NCBI GenBank assembly: GCA_030690245.1
Contig: JAUYGW010000216.1
Coordinates: 1 to 19,614 of the forward strand
DNA from: Gallionella sp.
Lineage (GTDB): Bacteria > Pseudomonadota > Gammaproteobacteria > Burkholderiales > Gallionellaceae
Length of the DNA stretch: 19,614 nucleotides
Direction: 5' to 3'
Part shown: positions 10,854 to 19,536 of the stretch, one piece after another
Layout: each line of letters starts with the position of its first letter
Numbering within the stretch: position 1 is the first letter of the stretch
Translations under genes and position numbers: made by a program
The notes under the pieces: generated by a model
Database searches by the model: none
Seen by the model: the letters and a program-made list of their open reading frames with translations, nothing else
What the model was told of the DNA's origin: nothing

Positions 10854-11589
10854 CGCAACTCACCACGCATTCGAGGATGCTGCGCACTCGTTCCATCGCC
10901 ACATTTGCGGTGGCATTGACCTGCTCCATATTGACTCCTAGTTTGTTGTCGCCGCGCCCCGCCGCATGGTTCACGACCACGGCGATAATGGCGTAACTCA
11001 GCCCCAGCTCCATCGCCAGCGCGGTTTCCGGCATGCCGGTCATGCCGACCATGTCCGCACCGTCCCGCTCGTAGCGGTTAATTTCCGCGATGCTGTCCAG
11101 GCGCGGCCCCTGCGTCGCGGCATACACGCCGCCATCCACGCAGGGTTGCTGCACAATGCCCGCGCTACGCAAAATACGGTCGCGCAACTCCGGGGAAAAG
11201 GGCAATGCGAAGTTGGTGTTGGTATAGCTCGCATCGCGCGTATCGTAGAAGGTGGCATCACGCCCGTGGGTGTAGTCGATGATCTGATCCGGCACGACGA
11301 TGCTGCCGGGCGTCAAATCGGCGCGTATGCCGCCCACCGTCGCAATCGAGATGACATTGCTCACACCCTGTTCGCGCAACGCCCACAGATTGGCGCGATA
11401 GTTCACCAGGTGCGGCGGAATGGTATGCCCAAAGCCGTGGCGCGCCAGAAAAATCACCTCGCGCTGATTCAGCGTACCAAACAGGAACGCGCCGGAAGGC
11501 TCGCCATAAGGCGTGCGCATGACCTGCCGATGGGTGATATTCAGACTCGCCAGCTCTGTCAGGCCGCGGCCGCCGATAATTGCCAACAT
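10843..11589 (-). CDS. Probable S-methyl-5'-thioinosine phosphorylase (MTAP/PNP family)
   Basis: This 248-residue purine nucleoside phosphorylase belongs to the MTAP branch. Family motifs are IIGGRGL at the N-terminus, the phosphate-site [45 protein letters not shown], and [23 protein letters not shown]. The MTGMPE signature matches the Pseudomonas-type methylthioinosine phosphorylase. Methylthioadenosine phosphorylases typically have MTTVPE-like sequence there. The expected reaction releases hypoxanthine and methylthioribose-1-phosphate from methylthioinosine. Immediately upstream in the operon is hpt, which would convert hypoxanthine to IMP, supporting this substrate. The ATG follows AAGGAAAGGAAAA, a strong Shine-Dalgarno region. 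A heptanucleotide tandem repeat lies between hpt and this gene. The exact purine preference rests on a short motif. Confidence 0.88.
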   Translation of the reverse strand: MLAIIGGRGLTELASLNITHRQVMRTPYGEPSGAFLFGTLNQREVIFLARHGFGHTIPPHLVNYRANLWALREQGVSNVISIATVGGIRADLTPGSIVVPDQIIDYTHGRDATFYDTRDASYTNTNFALPFSPELRDRILRSAGIVQQPCVDGGVYAATQGPRLDSIAEINRYERDGADMVGMTGMPETALAMELGLSYAIIAVVVNHAAGRGDNKLGVNMEQVNATANVAMERVRSILECVVSCDGD

Positions 11590-11659
11590 AAAATTTTCCT
11601 TTCCTTACCGCTTATGGTGAGTAGGGAGTTGTAAGTGGTGAGTGGGCAAACCGCCCGCA

Positions 11660-11730
11660 CTTCCTACTTCCTACTTCCTACTTCCTACTTCCTACTTCCT
11701 ACTTCCTACTTCCTGCTTCCTGCTTCCTAC
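11660..11730. repeat. Heptanucleotide tandem repeat (CTTCCTA)x10
   Basis: Ten consecutive 7-bp units run from 11660 to 11729. Eight read CTTCCTA and copies 8 and 9 read CTTCCTG. On the transcribed minus strand the unit is TAGGAAG, rich in Shine-Dalgarno-like AGGA. The last unit contains the hpt stop codon (11727-11729). A perfect, short-unit array of this type is prone to slippage, so its copy number could vary between strains. Confidence 0.95.
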
Positions 11731-12275
11731 GCCTTCACCGCATAAATGGCGGGCAGGTTGCGCCACGCCCCTTCGATATCCATGCCATAACCGAACACAA
11801 AACGATCCGGCAACTCCGTCCCGACAAAATCGGCATTGATCGGTTTGGCCCTGCCATGCCGCTTGTCGGCGAACACCGCGCTGTAAAATTTGCTCGCACC
11901 CAATTCCATCACGCGCTGGCGCAGCGCCGCCAGGGTGTGTCCTTCATCGAGAATATCGTCCAGCACCAGCACCACGCGGCCGCGCACATTCTCGCACGGC
12001 TCGACCTTCCAGCGTATCTTTCCACCCTGCGTCGCATCGCCGTAACGCGACACATGCACATAATCGAAATCCAGCGGAAAATCGAGCAGCGGCAGCAACT
12101 GCCCGGTGAACACCACCGCGCCGCCCATCACCGACAACACCAGCGGATGAGTTTCCGCCAGCGCGGCGTTGATTTGCTGCGCGACTTGGCGCAGCGCTGC
12201 CTGCACCTGCTCCACCGGGTACAGCAATTCGGCCTGCTGCAGGATGTCGCGGGCGCGCTGAACCGAAATGGTCAT
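11727..12275 (-). CDS. hpt: Hypoxanthine-guanine phosphoribosyltransferase
   Basis: This type I phosphoribosyltransferase makes IMP or GMP from hypoxanthine or guanine and PRPP. The 182-residue protein has the PRPP-binding signature [15 protein letters not shown] (about residues 101-115), an upstream flexible-loop region [17 protein letters not shown], and the purine-site [22 protein letters not shown] near the C-terminus. Its ATG overlaps the galU stop in an ATGA arrangement, so the two are very likely translationally coupled. Its own stop codon is supplied by the first unit of a TAGGAAG tandem array. Next to a methylthioinosine phosphorylase, it would salvage the hypoxanthine that enzyme produces. 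Guanine versus hypoxanthine preference cannot be read from sequence. Confidence 0.94.
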   Translation of the reverse strand: MTISVQRARDILQQAELLYPVEQVQAALRQVAQQINAALAETHPLVLSVMGGAVVFTGQLLPLLDFPLDFDYVHVSRYGDATQGGKIRWKVEPCENVRGRVVLVLDDILDEGHTLAALRQRVMELGASKFYSAVFADKRHGRAKPINADFVGTELPDRFVFGYGMDIEGAWRNLPAIYAVKA

Positions 12276-13138
12276 TTCAGGCTGTTCAAATATTCGGCGA
12301 ATTCGTTGCGCACTTCCGGATGCTTCAACCCCAATGCCACGGTCGCCTGCAAATAGCCCAGTTTCGAACCGCAGTCATAGCGCGTGCCCTTGAAGCGGTA
12401 GGCGAGCATTTTCTCTTCCCGCATCAGCGCGGCAATACCGTCGGTCAATTGAATCTCTCCGCCCGCCCCGGCCTGCACTTTTTCCAGATGATGAAAGATG
12501 CGCGGCGTGAGGATATAGCGCCCCACCACGGCAAGCGTTGAAGGCGCGTCTTCCGGTTTGGGTTTTTCGACGATGGCATTCACCTGCTCCAGATCCGCAT
12601 CCAGCGGCACGCTGCCGACGATGCCGTACTGGCGGGTCTGCCCGCGCGGCACATCCTGCACGCCCAGGATCGAGCACTGATGCTGCCGGAACACGTCCAC
12701 CATCTGGCTGACGATGGGCGTATCGCCGTCGATCAAGTCGTCCGCCAGGATCACCGCGAACGGCTCGTCCTGGATCACCGGCTGCGCGCACAGCACCGCA
12801 TGCCCCAGGCCCAGCGCTTCGGTCTGACGGATGTAAATGCAGTTGATATGCGCGGGAATCACTTCGCGCACCACGCGCAGCAATTCCTCCTTGCCGCGCA
12901 TCGCCAGCTCGGCCTCCAGCTCGTAGGCCTTGTCGAAATGATCCTCGATCGCGCGCTTGTTGCGGCCGGTGATAAACACCATGTCGGTAATGCCCGCCGC
13001 CACCGCCTCCTCCACCGCATACTGGATCAGCGGCTTGTCCACGACAGGCATCATCTCCTTCGGGCTGGCCTTGGTGGCCGGCAGGAAACGGCTGCCCATG
13101 CCGGCGACGGGAAAAACAGCTTTCGTTATCTTCTTCAC
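12272..13138 (-). CDS. galU: UTP-glucose-1-phosphate uridylyltransferase
   Basis: It makes UDP-glucose from UTP and glucose-1-phosphate, feeding envelope polysaccharides and galactose metabolism. The 288-residue protein begins [35 protein letters not shown], which holds the nucleotide-binding loop and the catalytic Lys region. ILADDLIDG is the metal/sugar-binding segment, [11 protein letters not shown] is the acceptor-site Lys motif, and [10 protein letters not shown] is also present. The start is GTG, with AGAGGAG about 8 nt upstream. The start codon and ribosome binding site lie in the 33-nt loop of a perfect 16-bp inverted repeat. Upstream is a 31-codon leader ORF whose first nine residues equal those of GalU. 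It heads a galU-hpt-mtnP-def cluster and has a 4-bp overlap with hpt. Confidence 0.97.
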   Translation of the reverse strand: MKKITKAVFPVAGMGSRFLPATKASPKEMMPVVDKPLIQYAVEEAVAAGITDMVFITGRNKRAIEDHFDKAYELEAELAMRGKEELLRVVREVIPAHINCIYIRQTEALGLGHAVLCAQPVIQDEPFAVILADDLIDGDTPIVSQMVDVFRQHQCSILGVQDVPRGQTRQYGIVGSVPLDADLEQVNAIVEKPKPEDAPSTLAVVGRYILTPRIFHHLEKVQAGAGGEIQLTDGIAALMREEKMLAYRFKGTRYDCGSKLGYLQATVALGLKHPEVRNEFAEYLNSLK

Positions 13139-13177
13139 TGCAAATCTCCTCTGTATTGGGCTAACGAAAGCTGTTTT
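13113..13177 (-). promoter_or_regulatory. 16-bp perfect inverted repeat around the galU start, with an alternative upstream pairing
   Basis: On the + strand AAAACAGCTTTCGTTA (13113-13128) and TAACGAAAGCTGTTTT (13162-13177) are exact reverse complements. In the mRNA the AGAGGAG and GTG start of galU would lie in the loop. The upstream arm, extended to 13181, can instead pair with 13227-13246 in the leader ORF (about 17 of 20 positions, counting one G-U pair). The two hairpins exclude each other, as in attenuators. The pairing is seen in the sequence. Regulation is inferred. Confidence 0.5.
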
Positions 13178-13256
13178 CGGCGCAGGCTAACCCGCAAAGC
13201 AGGTTAAGCCCGTAAGGGCGGCCGAAGCCAAAAACGGCTTTGGTAATTTTCTTCAT
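13161..13256 (-). CDS. 31-codon leader ORF or relic galU start
   Basis: The ORF begins ATG with GGAAGGA a few bases upstream, reads [16 protein letters not shown] and continues for 31 codons to a TAG, 22 bp before the galU GTG. Residues 1-9 are identical to GalU residues 1-9, while the DNA differs at four third-codon positions and in the start codon. The remainder (Gly/Leu/Cys-rich, with two Cys) has no family I recognise and is partly palindromic. Its last five codons lie in the arm that pairs with the galU coding start. It may be a regulatory leader peptide. Alternatively it is the original galU start, displaced by an inserted palindromic element. Whether it is translated is unknown. Confidence 0.4.
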   Translation of the reverse strand: MKKITKAVFGFGRPYGLNLLCGLACAENSFR

Positions 13257-13284
13257 AAATTCCTTCCAACCAAAAAAGTGATTC

Positions 13285-13366
13285 AGCCACGGATTAACAC
13301 CGATTAACACGGATTGGTACAGATGGCCGGCTTGTTTATCCGTGAATGTCGGTGTTAATCCGTGGC
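13285..13366. repeat. Second CCACGGATT-type inverted repeat, between ligA and galU
   Basis: The left arm (13285-13315, AGCCACGGATTAACACCG...) is mirrored by the right arm (13337-13366, ending GTTAATCCGTGGC). Its arms are tighter than the copy at 10168-10297, with a spacer of about 21 bp. It lies right after the ligA stop and just upstream of the galU leader, so it may help define the ligA transcript end. Confidence 0.8.
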
Positions 13367-13371
13367 CAATT

Positions 13372-15510
<2,139 letters not shown>

Positions 15511-15538
15511 GAATTGATTTGTGTGGAGCGCATAAGGC

Positions 15539-16645
15539 TCAAGAGAACAGCCTGCGCGCCTGCGCGTGGCCCGGCGCAATCCCGTTGTCGCGCATTTTCG
15601 CCTCGACCCCGGCGATCTGTTCACGGATGCGCGCCAGCCCGTTGTCGCTCAGCACCACGCGATGATCGTCCACCAGGTTGACCTGCAACTCCCCGGCCAG
15701 CTCGTGCGCGACGCGCACCATCTGATCGAATTGCACGGCGGGATTTTCCACGCGCGGTACATCGAGCAGCAGCGTGATACCCGGCGTGCCGAAGGTCTCC
15801 AAGGTGTGATGCTGGAACGGCCGGCTGTCCTGGTTGATCAGGCTGAACGCGCTATGCCCCTGAGCATCCAGCGCATGGAAGGCGCCGTCCGCCTCCAGCG
15901 TCATGCCGTGCAGGGCGGCGGCCTGCGCGATTCTCGCGCCCGGCAACGAGCGCTCGCCGGGCGGCACCAGATTGATCCCGACCATCTGATCCACCTCGGC
16001 GCAAAATGCGTCCAGCTCGGTCGCGCGCCGGTGCGTCTCATCGACATCCGGGACGGTGGTGTCGGCCTTGATCTGTTTCGCGACACCCAGCACCAGATCG
16101 CGGAAATCCGCCAGCTTCGCCGCGCTGATCGCGCCGCCGCGATCCACCAGTTGCAAGGCGATGCGGAAGCGCTCATACAGGGTCTGGCTCTCGGCGATGG
16201 TGCGTTCCCATTGCTGCGCCGTTATCTTTCCGGGCAGCGTCAACCCGCACACCTGCACCGGCTTGCCGAAATCGAATTTGCGCTGCCACAGGCCGTCCAG
16301 CACGGCGGCGGGGCTGGGTTCAGCCAGATGCAATTCGATGATGAAATCGCTGCGCACATCCAGCAAGGCGCATGACCCGTCCAGCACAGGGGCGGGCGGC
16401 ATCTCGGCGGCAGTGGCGGCTTCCTCAACCGACGGAATTGCGTCGTCCATCGCCTCGGTCATGGGTTCCAGATCCGGCTCTACAGATTTGGCGGCGCTTT
16501 CCTGATACAGCGCGTCCGCATGGCTCGCCTTGAACGCCGCGCCAAACTTGCGCCGGTACTTGCGCTGCTGCCACCAGCCGAAGACATACACCGCGACGAT
16601 CACGCCGAAACCGATTGCCAGCAATGCTGCTTGTAACTCACTCAT
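15539..16645 (-). CDS. zipA: Cell division protein ZipA
   Basis: This inner-membrane protein anchors FtsZ and stabilises the Z ring. The 368-residue protein has one N-terminal membrane segment (LLAIGFGVIVAVYVFGWW, about residues 8-26), a basic stop-transfer stretch (QQRKYRRKF), an acidic Pro/Ala-rich linker (about 45-85) and a C-terminal ZipA domain that binds the FtsZ tail. The domain shows ERSLPGARIAQAAALHGMTLEADGAFHALD and the TPGITLLLDVPRV strand region. A conserved block around SDFIIELHLAEPSPAAVL is typical of betaproteobacterial versions. Adjacency to ligA is a common proteobacterial order. It follows nagZ by 59 bp on the same strand, with no strong ribosome binding site. Confidence 0.9.
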   Translation of the reverse strand: MSELQAALLAIGFGVIVAVYVFGWWQQRKYRRKFGAAFKASHADALYQESAAKSVEPDLEPMTEAMDDAIPSVEEAATAAEMPPAPVLDGSCALLDVRSDFIIELHLAEPSPAAVLDGLWQRKFDFGKPVQVCGLTLPGKITAQQWERTIAESQTLYERFRIALQLVDRGGAISAAKLADFRDLVLGVAKQIKADTTVPDVDETHRRATELDAFCAEVDQMVGINLVPPGERSLPGARIAQAAALHGMTLEADGAFHALDAQGHSAFSLINQDSRPFQHHTLETFGTPGITLLLDVPRVENPAVQFDQMVRVAHELAGELQVNLVDDHRVVLSDNGLARIREQIAGVEAKMRDNGIAPGHAQARRLFS

Positions 16646-16704
16646 GCTCTATTCACCGGAAAAATATGCTCGGATTATCTCAGTCAGGGTGGCAATTGGC
16701 AAAG

Positions 16705-17754
16705 TCAGGCGAGCGGCAATTCCGCGTTGCTCATGCCGATCGCGGCAACCTCGTCCAGCGCCTTGAGGAAGGCATGGTGCTCGTGCAGTTTGGCCAGCGA
16801 ATCGGGATGAGTTCTACCGCGCATCTGCGCGAGACGCGCCTTGCTGGTGGCGGGCATTTCGTAATGCAGCCCTCGCAGCAACTCGTCCGCCGATGTCGGC
16901 TTGTTGCACACCAGCACCATGTCACAACCGGCATTGAGCGCGGCCTCGGCGCGCTGCACGATGCCGCCCGCGACCGTCGCGCCTTCCATGCTCAAGTCGT
17001 CGCTGAAAATGACGCCATCGAAGCCCAGCTCGCCGCGCAGGATGTTCTTCAGCCAGACCGGCGAAAATCCCGCCGGGCGGCTGTCCACCTTGGGATAGAT
17101 GACATGCGCGGGCATCACCGCATTCAGGCCGCAATTCACCATCTGCCGGAACGGGATCAGGTCGCACAGCTCGATGTCGGTGTAGCTGCGCTCGTCCACC
17201 GGAATATCCAGATGCGAATCGGCCTGCACGAAACCGTGCCCGGGGAAATGCTTGCCGACGGTGTGCATCCCGCCCTGCCTCAACCCGATCAACAGGCTAT
17301 GCGCCAGCTCGGCGATCGCCTGCGGCTCGCTGTGGAACGCGCGGTCGCCGATCACGCTGCTCTGCCCGTAATCCACATCGAGCACTGGGGTGAAACTGAA
17401 GTCCACGCCGCACGCGCGCAACTCCGCCGCCAGCACATAGCCGACCTGCTGCGCCAGATGGCGTGCGCGCTGCGGATGCGCATCCCAGATTTTGCCGAGC
17501 TCGCGCATCGCGGGAATCTTCGTAAACCCCGCGCGAAACCGCTGCACTCGCCCGCCCTCGTGATCCACCGCAATCAGCAGCGGCGGCGCGCGCAGCGCAT
17601 GAATCGCCGCAGTCAGCTCGGCGAGCTGTCCGGGCGACTCGTAGTTGCGCGCAAACAGAATCACCCCGCCGACCAGCGGATGCCGCAGCCGCACCTCATC
17701 CTCCGGCGTCAGCCGCGTCCCCAGCACATCCAGCATCACCGGCCCCAAACCCAT
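16705..17754 (-). CDS. nagZ: Beta-N-acetylhexosaminidase
   Basis: This cytoplasmic glycoside hydrolase family 3 enzyme removes GlcNAc from anhydromuropeptides during peptidoglycan recycling, a step linked to AmpC induction in some bacteria. The opening [35 protein letters not shown] is diagnostic. Also visible are the substrate-binding [11 protein letters not shown], the KHFPGHG motif with the catalytic His that marks NagZ, and the nucleophile Asp in [10 protein letters not shown] prefer the ATG at 17754 because GGGGAG lies 5 nt before it. The GTG at 17760 would overlap that ribosome binding site. Length is 349 residues, normal for the family. It begins the minus-strand nagZ-zipA-ligA series, and the DNA upstream turns into repeat-rich accessory sequence. 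Confidence 0.96.
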   Translation of the reverse strand: MGLGPVMLDVLGTRLTPEDEVRLRHPLVGGVILFARNYESPGQLAELTAAIHALRAPPLLIAVDHEGGRVQRFRAGFTKIPAMRELGKIWDAHPQRARHLAQQVGYVLAAELRACGVDFSFTPVLDVDYGQSSVIGDRAFHSEPQAIAELAHSLLIGLRQGGMHTVGKHFPGHGFVQADSHLDIPVDERSYTDIELCDLIPFRQMVNCGLNAVMPAHVIYPKVDSRPAGFSPVWLKNILRGELGFDGVIFSDDLSMEGATVAGGIVQRAEAALNAGCDMVLVCNKPTSADELLRGLHYEMPATSKARLAQMRGRTHPDSLAKLHEHHAFLKALDEVAAIGMSNAELPLA

Positions 17755-17945
17755 AAACACTCCCCGATTGGTTAAATTCGAAGGCGGCGGATTATAAGGC
17801 CATTACTGGAGAAACTGCGCCGAAGCCACGGCCTCATTGCAGAATAGACGAAGGCATATTGTTATTTGGCCGGAATGCTGGAACACTGCGCATCATGCTT
17901 CGGGAGTGGAAATAAAATTCGAACTTGGCCCCTTTAATCCTCTCG

Positions 17946-18025
17946 GTAGGATGGGTGGAGCGCAGCGATACCCATCAATTTGTTACCGTGGAACGATGGG
18001 TATCGCTGCGCTCCACCCATCCTAC
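17946..18025. repeat. 31-bp perfect inverted repeat (GTAGGATGGGTGGAGCGCAG type)
   Basis: The arms 17946-17976 and 17995-18025 are exact reverse complements with an 18-nt loop. The sequence matches the GTAGGATGGG...CCCATC motif often found dispersed in proteobacterial intergenic DNA. It lies in the 369-bp gap between nagZ and the toxin gene, which is otherwise featureless apart from one decayed GGCCCCTTTAAT unit at 17917-17938 and the toxin promoter. It would insulate the two transcription units. Confidence 0.9.
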
Positions 18026-18089
18026 GAGCTAACTTATTCACCCTATCGGCTTGGTAGCGTGCGCTGCAAAGCAAAGCCCCCACTACACC

Positions 18090-18117
18090 TTGATAAAACT
18101 TATAAATAACTTATACT
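18090..18117 (+). promoter_or_regulatory. Probable toxin-antitoxin promoter, possibly leaderless
   Basis: TTGATA (18090-18095) and TATACT (18112-18117) are spaced by 16 bp, a good sigma-70 match. A directly repeated ACTTATA (18098-18104 and 18109-18115) overlaps it and could be an antitoxin operator. The expected transcription start falls at or within a few bases of the toxin ATG (18124), which has no ribosome binding site. Confidence 0.6.
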
Positions 18118-18123
18118 AACTAC

Positions 18124-18387
18124 ATGAATGCCATCGAATGGTCAGCCAAGGCAGTGCGGCAACTTCGCAAGATTGCGGACAAGCGCAAGCGGCAGAGCCT
18201 CTACACCGAGGTACAGCAGCTCGCAAATTGGCCTGATTGTCCGGGTGACATCAAACGCCTGCAAGGCCGCGACGATTACCGGCTTCGCATCGGCGACCAT
18301 CGGGTGATATTTGAGATCGACCAGAGCGGCACGCCCATCATCGTCACCATCACGCAAGTGGAGAAACGAAATGAACGCACCTATTAA
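18124..18387 (+). CDS. RelE/ParE-superfamily toxin
   Basis: This 87-residue protein has the typical RelE-fold pattern. A first strand (IEWSAKAVRQLRKI) is followed by helices (KRKRQSLYTEVQQLANW), then KRLQGRDDYRLRIGDHRVIFEIDQ, and a last strand (TPIIVTITQVEKRNERTY). RelE-type toxins usually cleave mRNA at the ribosome, while ParE-type members poison gyrase. The basic DYRLRIGDHRVIF block and C-terminal KRNE..Y favour the mRNase type, but this is not proven. The toxin comes first and overlaps the antitoxin by 17 bp, as in higBA-like modules. Base composition is less GC-biased just upstream, fitting an acquired module. A promoter matching sigma-70 consensus ends 6 bp before the ATG. Confidence 0.85.
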   Translation: MNAIEWSAKAVRQLRKIADKRKRQSLYTEVQQLANWPDCPGDIKRLQGRDDYRLRIGDHRVIFEIDQSGTPIIVTITQVEKRNERTY

Positions 18388-18700
18388 CATCCAGATTCTG
18401 AAAGACGCAAAAGGCAAGCCCGCCTTTGCCGTGATCCCCTATGCGGAATACTTGAGCCTGTCCGCGCCGCGCGCCCCGACTATCCCCAACGCAGTCGTCG
18501 ACAAAGTCATCAACAAGGACATGACACCCATCCGCGCATGGCGCGAACACCTCGGCCTCACCCAGGCGGAAGTCGCGCGCCGCCTCGGCATTTCGCAAAG
18601 CGCTTACGCCCAGCAGGAAGCCAAGGAACCCGTGCGCAAATCCACTCGCGAAAAAATCGCCCAGGCGTTGGGAATAGTGCCGGAACAACTGGCAGTTTGA
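18371..18700 (+). CDS. HTH (XRE-type) antitoxin
   Basis: This 109-residue DNA-binding protein pairs with the RelE-like toxin. The N-terminal part (NIQILKDAKGKPAFAVIPYAEYLSL) resembles the Phd/YefM-like opening seen in some hybrid antitoxins. The C-terminal part is a helix-turn-helix of the Cro/CI class (MTPIRAWREHLGLTQAEVARRLGISQSAYAQQE...REKIAQALGIVPEQL). It likely binds the toxin and represses the shared promoter. The ATG at 18371 lies within the toxin 3' end, with GAGAAACGAA as the only ribosome binding region. Upstream in-frame codons belong to an alternative reading of the toxin. The last 64 bp are repeated with 5 differences at 18766-18829. Confidence 0.88.
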   Translation: MNAPINIQILKDAKGKPAFAVIPYAEYLSLSAPRAPTIPNAVVDKVINKDMTPIRAWREHLGLTQAEVARRLGISQSAYAQQEAKEPVRKSTREKIAQALGIVPEQLAV

Positions 18701-18765
18701 GGCTTACCTCACAGTGGAGTTATACCGCAGGAATTAATTGCGAAGCTGACCCCTTTAGCTATTTC

Positions 18766-18829
18766 AAATCCACTCGCGAAAAAATCGCCCAGGCATTGGG
18801 GATAGTGCCGGAACAACTGGTGATTTGAG
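18766..18829 (+). pseudogene. Duplicated 3' tail of the antitoxin gene
   Basis: Positions 18766-18829 repeat 18638-18701 with 5 mismatches in 64 bp. Two are synonymous and three change the last two codons from AV to VI. The copy encodes KSTREKIAQALGIVPEQLVI and stops at 18828. The 64 bp between the copies contain a GAAGCTGACCCC repeat unit. It is probably the remnant of a second antitoxin gene or a tail duplicated when a repeat element arrived. Confidence 0.8.
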
Positions 18830-18891
18830 AGGGCGATACAGAGGTGGCTTCCTCTGGCAATTTATTGCGAAGCCGACCCCAATAGTTCGCG

Positions 18892-18990
18892 CCCTTGCTT
18901 AACGCGGGGCTGCTGTCAAAAACCGACGACGGGATGATCGTGTTTCCCTACGATGCTATCCACGTGGATTTCATGCTCAAGGCGGCTTGA
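18892..18990 (+). pseudogene. C-terminal fragment of a winged-helix-type regulator/antitoxin
   Basis: The frame from 18892 reads PLLNAGLLSKTDDGMIVFPYD and ends FMLKAA at TGA 18988-18990. This resembles the tail of winged-helix DNA-binding proteins (HVO_A0114-like) that often act as antitoxins. No start codon or ribosome binding site is present, and a repeat unit abuts its 5' end at 18864-18885, so only the last 30 or so residues survive. The family assignment comes from a short stretch and is tentative. Confidence 0.45.
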
Positions 18991-19213
18991 CGCTCGGCAA
19001 TGCCGGGTTTCCGTCAGATATATTCGATGCTGACCCTGTTAATTTTCTATGATCATCCTGCGCTGCAACTTTGAGGGGAGACCTCAGATGCTGACCCCCG
19101 TTAATTAGTTGCCGCCATGGATTCGTTTATTCGCTTGACTCAGGTCGGCTAATGGGTGACTCCGTTAATTCTCGTTTAATCAATAAACAAGATGAAGCCA
19201 AACGTTTAAGTCC

Positions 19214-19510
19214 CTAGATGATCTCTACGGGGCTTTTTACTTTGTTGTCGAAATCTAGAATTTGTTTCGCTGCTTGTTTCTGCCCTCTAAGGGATCGGAA
19301 CAATCGACGGCGCTTCGGGGAATTACTTGTTTGCAGGATTAGCTCCTGATTTTGATGTATTTCATGTAATAGTTTATTTGGGACCGCAAGGCCATCGGCG
19401 GAAATGACAACGCCTGTCACAATTTTTGGTTTGTTTGCAGGGAATGTTTTGGACTTTTCGGGTTTTGCGACTAAGAACTTATCCGTAAATAAAGTATAAT
19501 GTCTCCCCAT
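19214..19510 (-). pseudogene. C-terminal remnant of a reverse transcriptase (retron-like), cut off by an IS
   Basis: The minus-strand frame carries KPKIVTGVVISADGLAVPNK followed by a helical basic region with RRLFRSLRGQKQAAKQI. An I/VTGVVI block followed by a basic helical domain is characteristic of the end of bacterial reverse transcriptases of retron or related groups, just after the polymerase palm. The catalytic YADD region and everything N-terminal are missing. Upstream sequence runs straight into the start of an IS5-type element near 19500-19537, so the IS probably truncated the gene, with the 5' part possibly beyond the IS. The frame stays open to 19555, but its first 20 or so residues are antisense to the IS leader. 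No msr/msd-like RNA can be recognised in what remains. The type of reverse transcriptase is uncertain. Confidence 0.5.
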
Positions 19511-19536
19511 GTGCGATGTTCGTATATGGAGGAAAA

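Larger units (their letters stand above)
17917..19170 (+). repeat. Scattered decayed copies of a GAAGCTGACCCC-TTAAT motif
   Basis: At least six same-orientation variants are visible: 17917-17938, 18736-18760, 18864-18885, 19021-19045, 19081-19110 and 19150-19170. The shared core is GCTGACCCC followed by a T/A-rich TTAAT, often preceded by ATTGCGAA. Similar motifs mark the ends of REP-type or IS-derived intergenic elements. The copies flank and follow the toxin-antitoxin genes. The stretch 18991-19213 holds no gene I can support, only three of these units. Confidence 0.55.

Noticed and set aside
11660..11730. Tandem array as a CRISPR
   Set aside because: The 7-bp units are adjacent with no spacers, and no cas genes are present.
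11642..11839. Repetitive 65-residue ORF on the + strand (LLPTSYF repeats)
   Set aside because: It is only the translation of the CTTCCTA heptad array and overlaps the end of hpt on the other strand.
16615..17775. 386-residue open frame on the + strand
   Set aside because: It covers nagZ in the opposite direction, and nagZ has catalytic motifs and a good start.
18538..18828. 96-residue ORF ending in the duplicated antitoxin tail
   Set aside because: Its first half is an out-of-frame reading of the antitoxin gene. Only the final 20 or so codons correspond to real, duplicated coding sequence.
19212..19236. Intrinsic terminator on the + strand (CCCTAG...CTACGGGGCTTTTTA)
   Set aside because: The stem is short with a bulge and overlaps the stop of the reverse-transcriptase remnant. 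The T-run alone is not enough to call it.
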